This document shows, one piece after another, positions 1 to 9,606 of a stretch of 64,000 bases of DNA; positions within the stretch are counted from its first letter, which is position 1, and every line of letters begins with the position of its first letter. Origin of the DNA: Pseudofrankia sp. DC12. GTDB taxonomy: Bacteria > Actinomycetota > Actinomycetes > Frankiales > Frankiaceae. A model generated the notes under the pieces. The model was not told the origin of the DNA and did not search any database. It saw only the letters and a list, made by a program, of their open reading frames with translations. The stretch lies in NCBI RefSeq assembly GCF_000966285.1, contig NZ_KQ031391.1, forward strand, positions 3,321,208 through 3,385,207, written 5' to 3'. The translations under genes were made by a program, and so were the position numbers.

Positions 1-733
1 AGGTGCCCAGGGGCCCGATCAGGAGCTGGCGGACGCCGGTGGAGACGCACGCCGTGACACCGCCGGCCAGTCCGACCGAGATGGTGCCTGTTCCGCCGGG
101 AGGTGTCACCGCCAGCGCGGACGCCTCCCTGGTCGCGTCCGAGCGCAGGCAGCCCTCCTGGATGCCCGGCTGGGTGATGCGCAGCACGGCCGTCGCCGCG
201 CCACCCGGGGCCAGTAGCGCCGGCCCTGGCATGGGCCTGGAGTCGTCGTGGTCCGCCGGCGCGCCGAACTCGGCCCCACCGGCGTCGACGAACCGGACGT
301 CGAGGAAGCCGTTCAGCCTGCAGGCGGCCGGGCCCGCGTTGGTGAGCACCAGCTTTCCGTATACGTGTCCGGCCGCGCCCTCGATGTCGTCGAGCTTGCC
401 GGTGAGGGCGCCTGCCGCGCAGCTGGGCGTGGCCGCTACCTCCTCGGGTGCGGCACTGTATCCGGCCACGGCCGCCGCCATGCCGGAACCACCGAGGCCA
501 CCCCGGCCGGGCGCCGAGGGGGCGGCGGACTGCGCCAGCCCCCGCGGACCCGCTGCCGACGAGCCCGCGGCCACGGTCGCGGAGCTCCTGCCGGCCACGG
601 TCGAGCCACACCCGGATCCGACCATGACCAGCCCAAGCGCAGCCGCGACCACCGCGGCCGCCTTCGCCCTTCCGGCACGGGGCGCCTCGGCATGCCGCCG
701 GCATGCCGAGGCCCTGACCCGATCCGTCCGCAT
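1..733 (-). CDS. DUF4232-type secreted lipoprotein (3' end outside window)
   Basis: Reading leftward from ATG 733 the frame is open to the window edge, so the C-terminus is missing; 244 residues are visible. A GGAG ribosome site lies 7 bases upstream. Residues about 24-42 form a hydrophobic signal ending in the lipobox VGSGC, so the mature protein should be lipidated and held outside the membrane. After an Ala/Ser/Gly-rich linker, the part from about residue 108 (CAAGALTGKLDD, then LVLTNAG and CRLNGF) matches the DUF4232 pattern of actinobacterial lipoproteins, which have a beta-sandwich fold and unknown function. The family call rests on motif resemblance. The opposite-strand reading frame is long only because of GC bias. 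Confidence 0.75.
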   Translation of the reverse strand, partial: MRTDRVRASACRRHAEAPRAGRAKAAAVVAAALGLVMVGSGCGSTVAGRSSATVAAGSSAAGPRGLAQSAAPSAPGRGGLGGSGMAAAVAGYSAAPEEVAATPSCAAGALTGKLDDIEGAAGHVYGKLVLTNAGPAACRLNGFLDVRFVDAGGAEFGAPADHDDSRPMPGPALLAPGGAATAVLRITQPGIQEGCLRSDATREASALAVTPPGGTGTISVGLAGGVTACVSTGVRQLLIGPLGT

Positions 734-927
734 CGCGGGCTCCTTGGTCCGGCAGGCGGCAGCCTCGTGACACACTGCTGACACTCCGCATTCGATTCCT
801 GACGGAAATAACCGTAGCCAGCGAGCGACGACCGGCAAAGCTCCACGCATCGTGAAACGCGTGTCGCGCGAGTCTCGAGTCCCCACGGTCACGTTCGCGG
901 CTCTGGCCGAGGCAGTGGAACGCCGCG

Positions 928-1848
928 TCAGCGGCGCAGGCGAGCCCGCCATGACGGCACCGCGGCGGGCAGCAGCACGGCCGCCGTGATGTTGTCGCCG
1001 GCGCCGGCGGCCCCGGCCCGGCCGACGAGGGCTCGGGCGACCGCGGGGGCGTCGGAAGCGGACCGCCCGTCGCCGCGAAGAACAGCCCTTGTCGCTTCGG
1101 GGAAGGCGCGGCCCAGGTAGTCGGGCACACCGTCGGAGACGATCAGAACGGCGTCTCCCGGCCGGCGGCGGCGCCGCTCAACGGACCGGCCCTCGTCCTC
1201 GCTCCCGCGCGTACCCGGGCCGAGGAACTCCGACGGCGTGCTGATGACCCGGGGGCGGCCTCGACGCACCAGCGCCGTAAGCGTGTCGCCGTAGCCGATT
1301 GAGAAGATCGACTCGTCGACGGCGAGTACGAGGCCCAGCGCGGTGCGCGCCGGCTCGGCGACGTCCGCGACGCCGTCCACGGCGGCCACGGCGAGCGCGC
1401 GCACGAGCCGGGCGCCGCCGCCGCGACCGGCGGCCCCTTCCGCGGGAGTGGCGAGCAGGTCGGCCGCCGCGATGGCCAGCGCGCGCAGGGCCGCGGCCGC
1501 GGCGGCCGAGCCGCCGTGGCCGTCCGCCACCGCGAGCAGCAGCCCGCCGGGGCCGGCCGCCAGCATGACGCCGTCCTCGTTGGGCTCCACAGACGGCACC
1601 GCCTTCGGCAGCCAGCCGGCCGACAGCGCCGCGCCGAGTGCGGCCGGGTCGCCCCGGCGGCCGTCGATGCCGGCGACGCACCCGGAAATGCCGGCGGTGA
1701 CCGTCTCACGTAGGGCCGGATAGTCCGGGCCCAGCAGCAGCACCGGGCGGACAGTCGATGCCGGGCGCGGGAGGCGGGCCGCCACGTCGGTCACGTGGTC
1801 AGAGCCGGCACGGCAGCACGGCCCAGCCACCCCACGAGGCCGTCGCAC
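928..1848 (-). CDS. PP2C-family protein serine/threonine phosphatase
   Basis: Metal-dependent phosphatase of the PPM/PP2C family, predicted cytosolic. The metal-binding motifs are in the expected order: VADGHGG near residue 107, SDGVPDYLG near 240 and GAGDNITAAVL near 285. At 306 residues it is about the size of one catalytic domain with no sensor or membrane segment. The N-terminus is uncertain. GTG 1848 follows the stop of the upstream reductase gene by two bases, while GTG 1794 (protein starting VTDVAARL) would give a more typical start. It is the last gene of the leftward exopolysaccharide operon, so it might dephosphorylate proteins of that pathway. That role is only an inference from position. 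Confidence 0.8.
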   Translation of the reverse strand: MRRPRGVAGPCCRAGSDHVTDVAARLPRPASTVRPVLLLGPDYPALRETVTAGISGCVAGIDGRRGDPAALGAALSAGWLPKAVPSVEPNEDGVMLAAGPGGLLLAVADGHGGSAAAAAALRALAIAAADLLATPAEGAAGRGGGARLVRALAVAAVDGVADVAEPARTALGLVLAVDESIFSIGYGDTLTALVRRGRPRVISTPSEFLGPGTRGSEDEGRSVERRRRRPGDAVLIVSDGVPDYLGRAFPEATRAVLRGDGRSASDAPAVARALVGRAGAAGAGDNITAAVLLPAAVPSWRARLRR

Positions 1849-1850
1849 CC

Positions 1851-2804
1851 TCAGTCATCGCACCCTCCGTCATCGCGGCCTCCGTCATCGCGGCCTCCGT
1901 CATCGCGGCCTCCGTCGGCTCGGCCTCCGCCGGCTCGCATCATGATCTGTTCGGCGAGCTCGTCGAGCATCACGTCCCAGCCGGGAGCGGTGTAGCCGGT
2001 CGCCTCAGCGAACCGGTCGGCTATCAGGCCATGGTCGCGGGAGGGCCCGTCGACGGCCACGACCTCGGCTGCCGCCCGCCCGGCCCGGCGCAGCCGGTCG
2101 TCCAGGCGGACAAGCAGGTCGTACTCCGTGACTGCCTCGGCGGTGGCGACGTGCCACAGCCCCGCCAGGTTCTCGTGCTTGACGAGCACCCGGTCAACGA
2201 GCCGAGAAAGCTCCACCGTCGTCAGTGCTGTGCAGATCGCCCGACGGTTGCCGGGCACCCGGCCGCGCTGGCTGAGGAACGACTCGATCAGACCGCTGGC
2301 CCGCCCGGCTGGCTCCAGCCCGATGACCGAAGTCCGCAGCGTCACGGCCGGCGCCTCGCGTATCTCGCCGAGCAGCTTGGACATGCCGTGGACGTCGACC
2401 GGGTCCGGCTGGTCATCCTCGGTGTACCGGCCGCGCCGGCCGGAGAACACACAGGCGGTACTGATGTGCACAAGCCGGACGGCGGCGACCCGGCACAGCC
2501 GGGCAAGCCGGTGCGGGAACACCGTGTTGACCTCGACGGCAGGCAGTGCCAGCTGCGCCTCCGGACGCTGCTGGACCAGACCGATCGCGTTGACCACCGC
2601 GTCCGGCCGGAACCGCTCGAGCAGAGCGGCCACGTCATCATGACAGCGGGCGTCGATCCCGCCGAAAACCCGCTCGGGCCCGGGGCGCGGCCGCGCCGCC
2701 ACCGCGGGACCGCGAACAGTGACGGCGACCTCATGGTGGCCGGCGAGCGTGCCAGCGAGCTCGTGCCCGAGCATCCCGTCGCCGCCGAGAACGAGGACTC
2801 TCAT
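1851..2804 (-). CDS. RmlD-like NAD(P)-dependent sugar reductase/epimerase
   Basis: SDR-type nucleotide-sugar reductase resembling dTDP-4-dehydrorhamnose reductase. The Rossmann motif GGDGMLG is at residues 8-14. Start ATG 2804 follows GGGAGGGGG and puts that motif at the N-terminus, where the family has it; the longer open frame upstream is Arg-rich shadow. The active site is atypical: the YxxxK seen in most SDRs is not obvious, with VHGMSKLLGE at the corresponding place. The C-terminus ends in four near-identical GGRDD repeats encoded by a direct DNA repeat (1856-1910). The gene overlaps the end of the glycosyltransferase gene by 74 bases, consistent with one operon making a deoxysugar-containing polysaccharide. 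The exact substrate is unknown. Confidence 0.75.
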   Translation of the reverse strand: MRVLVLGGDGMLGHELAGTLAGHHEVAVTVRGPAVAARPRPGPERVFGGIDARCHDDVAALLERFRPDAVVNAIGLVQQRPEAQLALPAVEVNTVFPHRLARLCRVAAVRLVHISTACVFSGRRGRYTEDDQPDPVDVHGMSKLLGEIREAPAVTLRTSVIGLEPAGRASGLIESFLSQRGRVPGNRRAICTALTTVELSRLVDRVLVKHENLAGLWHVATAEAVTEYDLLVRLDDRLRRAGRAAAEVVAVDGPSRDHGLIADRFAEATGYTAPGWDVMLDELAEQIMMRAGGGRADGGRDDGGRDDGGRDDGGCDD

Positions 2805-4143
2805 CCGGCCCCCTCCCTGGCGCGGCGCCCAAGGCCGGCCAGCCTGGCCGCTCCCGCGCCGACGGCGCCCGCGGCGTCTCCTCCGTGGCCGCCGGCCCAC
2901 CGACTGGCACCCGCTCCGCCGCGGCCGACAGGCCCGCGGCGGCGCGCAGATGCCGCTCGACCCGGTCAAGCAGGGCGGCCCGCAGGTAGTGGGTCAGGTA
3001 GTACTGTCGCGCGGCGACGCCCATCGCCACCCGCTCGGCTGGCCCCAGCGCCGCCACCTTCGCGATCGCGTCAGCGAGCGCCACCGGGTCCTGCGCCGGT
3101 ACCGCGATTCCGCCAGCCGCGGCGACCACACGGGCGGCCGCGCCGGTGGCCGAAGACACCATCGGCCGGCCGCAGGCGAGGAACGACTGCACCCGGCTAG
3201 GAACCGTCAGCGCCCCGATGGGATCGCGGCGCAGCGTCGTGACCAGCACGTCCGCGTGTGCCAGCAGAGCGGGCGTCCGCTCGGGCGAGGCACGTCCCAG
3301 CAGGTGGACCCGGTCACCGAGGCCTCTTCGGCGCACCTCGTCCGCCAGCCACCGGGCCCGCTGGCCGTCGCCGAGCACTGCCCAGCGCACCCGCGCGCCA
3401 TGGGGATCCCCGCGCAGCCGCTCGGCCGCCGCGACCAGTGTCTCCAGCGACTGGCCGACGCCGAGGCTGCCGGCGTACATCGCGACGAACCCGTCGGGGA
3501 TTCCGGCCGCGCGGCGGACCTCCGGGTCGGCCGGAACCGGGCGGTAGCACTCCTGCGCCCAGTTCGGCACGTAGTCGAGCCGGTCGACCGGGACCCCCGC
3601 CTCGCGCAGCAGCGGCAGAAAGTCCTCGGACCGCCCGAGCACCCGGGCGCAGCGCCGGAAGCCGGCGCGCGCCATCCAGTCGAGCAGAGTGAGCACCCGT
3701 TCGGAGCGGACCGCGCTCGTCGCATGCAGGCTCCACGGCCACAGGTCCTGCACCCACAGCACCACCGGAGTGCCCCGGAGCTGCCTCAGCAGCAGCGCCG
3801 GCACCAGCATCACCGGCGAGGTCTGGTAGACGAGCACCACGTCGGACGGTGGCAGCCGAGGCACGCCCAGCACGCTGGCGCTGGCCGCGAAGGACAGGTG
3901 GCTCAGCGCGAGACGCCGTGGCTCGCCCCCGCCGCGAGAGGCCAGCGGCACCCGCACCACCTCGACGCCCTCGTACCATTCCCTGGCCGAGCGCCGGCGG
4001 CCCGCGAACGCCTCCCCGTCCGGGCAGCCAGGCTGCCCGGTCAGCACCGTCATCCGGTGGCCGCGCTCGCGCAGGCCCACAGCGAGATCGTTGACCCGAG
4101 ACTGCTCAGGCCAGAAGTACTGACTGACGATCGTCACCCGCAT
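2731..4143 (-). CDS. GT4-family glycosyltransferase (WbuB-like)
   Basis: Retaining glycosyltransferase of the GT4/GT-B type that should transfer a sugar from a nucleotide donor to a polysaccharide or lipid-linked acceptor at the inner face of the membrane. The N-terminus, MRVTIVSQYFWPEQ, is typical of WbuB/WcaI-like enzymes, with a glycine-rich acceptor-domain loop. The C-terminal domain carries the donor-site stretch around AGSLGVGQSLETL and a later VPSRVQSFLACGRPMV segment in place of the usual EALA acid-base motif. Start ATG 4143 has GGAAAGG upstream. The last 40 or so residues are Arg/Pro-rich and overlap the next gene, so the functional domain probably ends near residue 410. It lies between the chain-length kinase and the reductase. 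Confidence 0.85.
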   Translation of the reverse strand: MRVTIVSQYFWPEQSRVNDLAVGLRERGHRMTVLTGQPGCPDGEAFAGRRRSAREWYEGVEVVRVPLASRGGGEPRRLALSHLSFAASASVLGVPRLPPSDVVLVYQTSPVMLVPALLLRQLRGTPVVLWVQDLWPWSLHATSAVRSERVLTLLDWMARAGFRRCARVLGRSEDFLPLLREAGVPVDRLDYVPNWAQECYRPVPADPEVRRAAGIPDGFVAMYAGSLGVGQSLETLVAAAERLRGDPHGARVRWAVLGDGQRARWLADEVRRRGLGDRVHLLGRASPERTPALLAHADVLVTTLRRDPIGALTVPSRVQSFLACGRPMVSSATGAAARVVAAAGGIAVPAQDPVALADAIAKVAALGPAERVAMGVAARQYYLTHYLRAALLDRVERHLRAAAGLSAAAERVPVGGPAATEETPRAPSARERPGWPALGAAPGRGPDESPRSRRRRDARARARWHARRPP

Positions 4144-4272
4144 CGGTTCGCCTTTCCTCGAGGCGCCATGCGTGTTCCGGCATCGCGAGCGGCGGGGACG
4201 GGCCGCCGTCCCAGACGCACTGGGCGGCCCGGACTGGCCCGGCCCGCGAACGGCGCACGGCCGGGTCGGCCG

Positions 4273-5970
4273 TCATTGGTTGGCCTCGACCTCACTGCCC
4301 TCGCTGAGTCGCTGGTCGGGGATCCGGTGGCGGCCGGCCGGCGCCACCATAGCGGCGGGCCGGGCCGTGTGGCGCCCGTAGCCATAGCTGTAGCCGTAGC
4401 GCCGCTTGGACCCGACCGACCTGTTGAAGACGTAGCCCAGTACCGGCGTACCGACGAACTCCAGTCGGTGGCGGGCCTCGGAGAGCACCCGCAGCGGCGT
4501 GCCGCGCCCGACCACCAGCACCACCGCATCGGCCTGCGAGGCGATCGCGGCCGCGTCGCTGGCCGCGAGCAGTGGCGGCGAGTCGACGATGACGACGTCG
4601 GCGTGGATGCGCAGCCGGCCGACCGCGCGGCGGAACCGGCCGGTCCGAAAGAAGCTGGCGGGGTCGTCGAGCGCAGTCCCGGCGGCCACCACGTCGAGCG
4701 CCTCGGCACCGTCGAGGTCGAGGTGGCGCACGGCGGCGCTTACCGGCACGTCGCCGCCCAGGTCGGACAGGCCCGGCTCGTGGGAGACGTCAGCCAGCCC
4801 GGTCAGCCCCCGCATCCGCTCGTCACCGTCGACGACCGCCACCTTGCGGTCGTCGCGGGCCATCGCGATCGCGAGGTTGAGCGCGGTCACCGTCTTGCCG
4901 TCACCAGGGCGTGCGCTGGTCACCGCGACGACGCTGCCGCCGCCCTCGGCGGCAAGCGCGAACCCGATGCTCTCCACCAGGAAGTTGTAAGCCTCGCCCG
5001 CCGGGGACATGGGCTCGCGCGCGGCGGGCAGCGCCCGGCCGTCGCTGGAGACGGCGAACTCGGGGACGTCGCCGAGCAGCGGGACGCCGAGGATGGCTGC
5101 CGGGTCCTGCTTCTCGTCCGCCTTACGGCGGAACTCGTCGCGCCACCACACCGCACCGGCGGCGAGCAGGAGCCCGAGGAAGGCGCCGACGACGACCGCG
5201 CGAAGCGGCCTGGGCTGCACCGGCGCGTTCGGCGGGTTCGCCTGCTCGAACATCTGCACGCCGTCGCCGTACGTCGCGGTGTCCACCGCGATCTCGTCAG
5301 CCCGGCTCTGCAGCGTCAGCAGTTGGGTGGCCGCGGCCTGCCGGGCGGCGGACAGGCTCGGGTCGGCCGGGCCCTCGCTCGATTTCAGCTGCTCGTCCAG
5401 ATCGCTGATACGTCCGCGCAGGGTGGCGATCGTCTGGTCGAGCTCGTCGGTGGTGACCTTCGCGTTCGCCTGGGTCAGGTTCCGGACGGTCTGGCGGTAG
5501 GCCTGGCAGACGGCGTTGACCACGGTGGCGGCCCCCTCGGCCGTCGGGTCGGTGGCAGTCACGCTGACCTGGTTGAGCTGGTCCGAGGAGGTCGCCTTCA
5601 CCCGGTCACGCAGCTGGTCGACGGTGAGCCGGTTGTGAAGGAGCGAACGGGCGGTCGTCAGCACCTCGGTGGAGATAACGTACCGCGCCTGCGTGCGGAC
5701 GTACCGCGACGGGTCACCGGCAACACGGTTGTTGTCGGCGAACACGCTGGTGCTGCCCGGGTCGTTGAGAAGCATGGTCGCGCTGCTCGAGTACAGCGTC
5801 GACTGGAGCGAGGCGAACAGGAACCCAGCCGTGCCGAACAGGATGGTCACGACAAGTAGCAGGTGCCATCGCCGCGCAAGCAGCGTGAGCAGGCTCCGAC
5901 CACTGCGGGCAAAATCGGCCCGAGTGTCCGCGGTGGGGTCCGTCTCCACAGGCTCGCCGCTCCTTTCCAT
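4273..5970 (-). CDS. Wzz/BY-kinase fusion: polysaccharide co-polymerase and tyrosine autokinase
   Basis: Membrane protein that sets chain length and export of exopolysaccharide and autophosphorylates on tyrosine. Two membrane spans (about residues 36-54 and 257-276) flank a coiled periplasmic-type domain. The cytosolic kinase follows, with Walker A ARPGDGKT (353-360), Walker A' VAVVDGDERM (377-386) and Walker B ADVVIVDSP (457-465). A tyrosine cluster, RYGYSYGYG (524-532), ends the kinase and is the usual autophosphorylation site. Walker A' has DGDERM where VDADLRRP is more common. GTG 5949 behind AAAGGAGCGG is an alternative start. As first gene of the leftward cluster, it should be co-expressed with the glycosyltransferase 130 bases downstream. 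Both kinase and chain-length parts are in one polypeptide, as in Gram-negative Wzc. Confidence 0.88.
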   Translation of the reverse strand: MERSGEPVETDPTADTRADFARSGRSLLTLLARRWHLLLVVTILFGTAGFLFASLQSTLYSSSATMLLNDPGSTSVFADNNRVAGDPSRYVRTQARYVISTEVLTTARSLLHNRLTVDQLRDRVKATSSDQLNQVSVTATDPTAEGAATVVNAVCQAYRQTVRNLTQANAKVTTDELDQTIATLRGRISDLDEQLKSSEGPADPSLSAARQAAATQLLTLQSRADEIAVDTATYGDGVQMFEQANPPNAPVQPRPLRAVVVGAFLGLLLAAGAVWWRDEFRRKADEKQDPAAILGVPLLGDVPEFAVSSDGRALPAAREPMSPAGEAYNFLVESIGFALAAEGGGSVVAVTSARPGDGKTVTALNLAIAMARDDRKVAVVDGDERMRGLTGLADVSHEPGLSDLGGDVPVSAAVRHLDLDGAEALDVVAAGTALDDPASFFRTGRFRRAVGRLRIHADVVIVDSPPLLAASDAAAIASQADAVVLVVGRGTPLRVLSEARHRLEFVGTPVLGYVFNRSVGSKRRYGYSYGYGRHTARPAAMVAPAGRHRIPDQRLSEGSEVEANQ

Positions 5971-6555
5971 AGTGGCAGGTGCGACCGATGCTCGACCACA
6001 CCCACCTTTTGATCACAAAGAGAACCCAGAAGAATACTTAGAGTGACAGTAGGGCTGGGACGCCGAAGGCGGTGGAGGCGCGCCGACGGCTCTACCACAC
6101 GCGATGGATGACCGCATCCCGACGGCCGGAATACCGACGGCAACGGGACGCGCCGCCAAGCGTTTGAGTCACTACCACCCGCTCGGCCTTCGTGCGGTCG
6201 TCAGCCTCAGGACGACTCCACCAGCGGCGAGCCGGCCCCAGTTCCCGAGGCCGGGTCAAGGCGTTCGACGGCCACGGCGGGCCATTGCGCGGGGATGCGT
6301 CGGATGGCAGCCAGCCAGCCAGCGGTGGATGTCGAGCACGGCGCGGACCTTGCGCGCGCCCGAGTCGCGTGGGAACCGGTCGTGGTCGACGAGGTCGGGA
6401 CGCAGCCAGCTCTGTGGCCGGAAGCAGCCTCCGTCTTTCACGGCCCGTGGTGATATGCCGGGCTGACCTGGCCGGAACGTGATCGAGGTGCACCTGACCA
6501 GCAACGATGTGATTTGTCTAGGATCACTTCTCGTTGAAACGGGTGCACCTCTTCC
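5971..6555. other. Intergenic region between exopolysaccharide operon and IS transposase
   Basis: No gene is recognised in these 585 bases. The segment 6005-6050 is unusually AT-rich for this window and lies upstream of the leftward exopolysaccharide operon, so it probably holds that promoter. From about 6440 the sequence should belong to the left end of the IS element, but no terminal inverted repeat could be matched by eye. Confidence 0.4.
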
Positions 6556-7977
6556 GTGCAGGCTACGCCATGCTCCGCGTGGGCCGATCGACTTGAGTTC
6601 GTCGGCGACGACGACCGGCTTGTCGCCTCCGTCGGCGTGTTACCGATCCGGCTTCTGGCCGAAAAGCTCGGCCTGCAGGCCGCGCTGTCCGCGGCGTGGG
6701 CCCGGCCCGGGTTCACCCCGGTCTACGACCGCGGCCAGCTCGCGGTCGACCTCGGGCTGGCGCTTCTGCTCGGCGGTGAGGCGATCAGCGACTTCCAGGG
6801 CCTGCGCCACCTGGCCCCGGTGACCGGGCCGGTGGCCTCGACCCCGACGGTGTGGCGGTTCCTCGACGAGGCCGACGAGGAGACCCTCGACGGACTGCAC
6901 CGGGCCGTGGCCGCGTTCCGCCGCCACTGGTGGTCGCTGCTGGCCGCCCGGCCGGAGGGGTTCCCGTGGCTGAGGGTCGCCGGCCGGGAGCTGACCGGGA
7001 TCACCGTGATGGACCTGGACGCGTCGATCGTGTTCGCCCGTTCCGAGAACAAGGAGAAGGCGGCGGCGACCTACAAGGGCGGGGTCGGCTTCTGCCCGAA
7101 CCTGGCGACCTGCGACAACACCGACGATGTCCTGGTGATCGACCCGCGGCCGGGCAACGCGACCTCGAACGACGCCGCCGACAACATCGCGACCCTCACG
7201 AGAGCGGTCGAGCGGATCCCGGGCGCCTACCGCCACCGGATGCTCGTCCGCCTCGACGGCGCGGGCTTCTCCCACGACCTGCTCGAGCACATCGCCTCGG
7301 GCGGCGGGAAACGGGGCCGGCGCTGGGAGTTCTCGGTCGGCTGGTCGTGCACCGACGTGGAGACGGCCGCGATCGCCAAGCTCCCGCAGAAGGCGTGGGC
7401 CCAGGCAATCGAGCAGGACGGCACCCCGGTCGAGGACGCGTTCGTCGCCGAGCTGACCGGCCTGCTCGACCTGTCGGCCTGGACGAAGAAGATCCCCGGG
7501 CTGCGGATCCCCGTCCGGGACGAGCCGCTGCACCCGAAGTACCTGAAACGAGCCTCGGCGAGGGAGAAGGAGCTCGGCCGGCGCTACCAGCTGATCGCCG
7601 TCAACGCGAAGGCCGGCCAGCTCGCGTGGATCGACGCGCGGCACCGCTCCCACGTCCACGTCGAGAACGACGTCAAACAGGGCAAGGCGATCGGCCTGAA
7701 CCGTTGGCCGTCGCGGCACTGGGACATCAACGTGGCGTGGACCCAGATCGTCCCGCTGGCCGGGAACCTGCTCGCGGCCTACCGCTGGCTGGCCCTCGCC
7801 CCCGGCGAGCAGCGCGACGCCTCAGTCAAGCTGCTGCGGCTCCGGCTGTTCGACCTGCCCGCCCGGCTCACCCGCGGCCAGCGCAGACGCTGGCTGCACC
7901 TGCGCGCGGACTGGCCCTGGATCGACGCCGTCACCGGCAGCTGGACACGGGTGAAGGCGCTACCCACCGCGACCTGA
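6556..7977 (+). CDS. IS1380-family transposase
   Basis: DDE transposase of 473 residues, the usual length for IS1380, starting at GTG 6556. The first acidic residue lies in ITVMDLDASIV, followed by the characteristic YKGGVGFCP segment, then RLDGAGFSHD with the second acidic residue. The C-terminal part around HVHVENDVKQGKAIGLNRWPS holds the family's final catalytic acid. The frame is intact, so the protein may be active. The insertion lies beside a truncated recombinase whose missing 5' end suggests the IS or an earlier event cut it. Terminal repeats and a target duplication were not found by eye, so the element boundaries are left open. Confidence 0.85.
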   Translation: MQATPCSAWADRLEFVGDDDRLVASVGVLPIRLLAEKLGLQAALSAAWARPGFTPVYDRGQLAVDLGLALLLGGEAISDFQGLRHLAPVTGPVASTPTVWRFLDEADEETLDGLHRAVAAFRRHWWSLLAARPEGFPWLRVAGRELTGITVMDLDASIVFARSENKEKAAATYKGGVGFCPNLATCDNTDDVLVIDPRPGNATSNDAADNIATLTRAVERIPGAYRHRMLVRLDGAGFSHDLLEHIASGGGKRGRRWEFSVGWSCTDVETAAIAKLPQKAWAQAIEQDGTPVEDAFVAELTGLLDLSAWTKKIPGLRIPVRDEPLHPKYLKRASAREKELGRRYQLIAVNAKAGQLAWIDARHRSHVHVENDVKQGKAIGLNRWPSRHWDINVAWTQIVPLAGNLLAAYRWLALAPGEQRDASVKLLRLRLFDLPARLTRGQRRRWLHLRADWPWIDAVTGSWTRVKALPTAT

Positions 7978-8162
7978 CCATTCTCCCCCGCCCCTACGAC
8001 CTTGATCAGTGGGTCGTCGATCTGGTGCGCGGTGCGGTAGTCCTCGACTGCCCGCCGGCATCGCTCGGCGCAGCCGTAGTCGTCGACTGTTCGCACTCTC
8101 ATTGCGCCGATCAGGAGGCCGTCGTTTCGCAACGGCGGCTCTTGTTTTCGTCAATTCAACGG

Positions 8163-8965
8163 CCATGGCGACTGGGTGCACCGCGGCGGATTTTCGGGGG
8201 GTGCCTCGGACCCGTAACACCCGCCTCGCCGCGATCCACTCCCTGTTCGGCTACGCGGCACTGCGCCACCCCGAGCACGCCGCCGTCATCGCCCGGGTGC
8301 TCGCGATCCCACCGAAACGCTCCGACCGGCCGCTCGTCACCTACCTCACCGAACCCGAGATCACCGCCCTGATCGCCGCGCCCGATCAGGCGACCTGGAC
8401 CGGACGGCGCGACCACGCGCTGCTCACACTCGCGGTCCAGACCGGCCTTCGCGCCAGCGAACTGACCGCGCTGACCGTCGCCGACCTGCACCTGGGCACC
8501 GGAGCGCACGTCAGTTGTCTCGGCAAGGGCCGCAAGCAACGGATCACCCCGCTGACCCGAACGACCGCGACCATCCTTCGTGCCTGGCTCGCCGAACACG
8601 CAGGCCAGCCGACCGACCCGCTCTTCCCGACCCGCCGCGGCACCCGACTCAGTCACGACGCACTGCAGGGCCGCGTCGCCACACACGCCGCCACCGCGGC
8701 CGCCAGCGCGCCGACCCTGACCGAGAAGAACGTCACGCCCCACGTCCTGCGCCATTCGACCGCAATGACCCTTTTACGCGCCGGCGTCGACACCACCGTC
8801 ATCGCGCTCTGGCTGGGCCACGAGGCCGTCACGACGACGCAGATCTACCTTCATGCCGATCTCGCCCTGAAGGAAACCGCACTCGCGCGCACCGCCCCGA
8901 CCGACGCCGGCCGGCTGCGCTACCAGCCCCCCGACACTCTGATCGACTTCCTCAACAGCCTCTGA
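8163..8965 (+). pseudogene. Tyrosine recombinase, 5'-truncated transposon integrase
   Basis: The catalytic domain of a tyrosine recombinase is intact: RASEL carries the first Arg, HVLRHSTAM the HxxR box and GHEAVTTTQIYLHA the last His and the nucleophilic Tyr. Recognisable homology begins only at about VPRTRNTRLAAIHSLF (from 8201), in the middle of the N-terminal core-binding domain, so the first hundred or so residues are missing. The residues before that point look like random in-frame extension. The gene resembles the third member of the three-recombinase (RIT-type) mobile units seen in actinobacteria; this is from memory of the family. The loss is adjacent to the IS1380-type insertion. 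Confidence 0.7.
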
Positions 8966-9047
8966 TAACGCCGACCGGTGAGCTGGCCGGAGCCACCCGG
9001 CCAGCCCGTCCGCGCAGCGGGTCGGCATAACGACGGCGTCGTCATTA

Positions 9048-9079
9048 GACGCCTTATCCCGACGTCGGGATAAGGCGTC
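9048..9079. repeat. Perfect 32-bp palindrome at a mobile-element junction
   Basis: The half-site GACGCCTTATCCC is followed by GACGTC and then its exact complement, giving a perfect dyad of 32 bases. It lies 82 bases beyond the stop of the truncated recombinase and directly abuts the point where homology to the neighbouring transposase fragment ends. It is probably the terminus or recombination site of the recombinase-type element. It also resembles a strong terminator, but there is no T-run. Confidence 0.6.
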
Positions 9080-9606
9080 GCCGACCCAGAGCTCGTTCGG
9101 CCGGCTCGCCTCGAACGGGGCGAACACCCCGGCCTTCGCCTCGGCGAGCTGGCGGGGTCCGACCCCGACCCGGGTGAAGTGGCGCTGCAGAGTGCGCTCG
9201 TCGGGCGCCCAGCCGTGGCGCGCGGCGATGATCCGCCGGATCTGCGCGGCGGTGCCCGCGGGGTTCTCCCGGCGCAGCGCCACCGCCAGGTCGAGCACTT
9301 CGGCCGGGGTCCGTGGTGTGAGGTGCCGCTCCGCTGGGATCAGCGCCTCGAACCCGCCGGTCCGCCAGGTCCTGATAAGCGGTCCAGGGTCCAGCGGGTC
9401 ACCCGCACTGGCCGCCCGTCCGGCCCGGTGTGCTCCTGCTCGGCGATCTGACGGACCAGCTCGCCGCGCTGCCGCGACGTCAGGGACGGGTCGCCCGCCT
9501 CGCGCACGAGCAGATAGCGGAACAGCGCGATGTCGCGCGCCCGTTCCGCCCGGGTCGGCGTCTCCCGTCCAGGTTCGCGCCGCGCGCGTGTCTCCTTGCC
9601 GGCCAC
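9080..9606 (-). pseudogene. DDE (Mu/IS481-like) transposase, frameshifted and truncated
   Basis: The original start is GTG 9606 behind GGAGGATG (protein VAGKETRARREPG). The N-terminal helix-turn-helix part reads as far as VRVTRWTLDR near 9380, where the frame shifts. The continuation, RTWRTGGFEALIPAERHL through LQRHFTRVGVG to NELWVGDAL, is in another frame. Homology stops at WVGDAL, just before the first catalytic Asp region, where the 32-bp palindrome begins. At least two lesions have therefore destroyed it. It forms one IS with the zinc-ribbon gene on its right (9714-10316), a pairing known for this transposase type. Confidence 0.7.

Noticed and set aside
2719-5859. A 1046-codon open frame on the plus strand
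   Set aside because: It lies antisense to the reductase, glycosyltransferase and BY-kinase genes, which have clear domains and ribosome sites. The frame is His/Arg/Pro-rich and has no domain; it is a GC-bias shadow.
6092-6504. Overlapping minus-strand frames left of the IS1380 transposase
   Set aside because: A few phrases vaguely resemble transposase text, but no motif or start could be supported.
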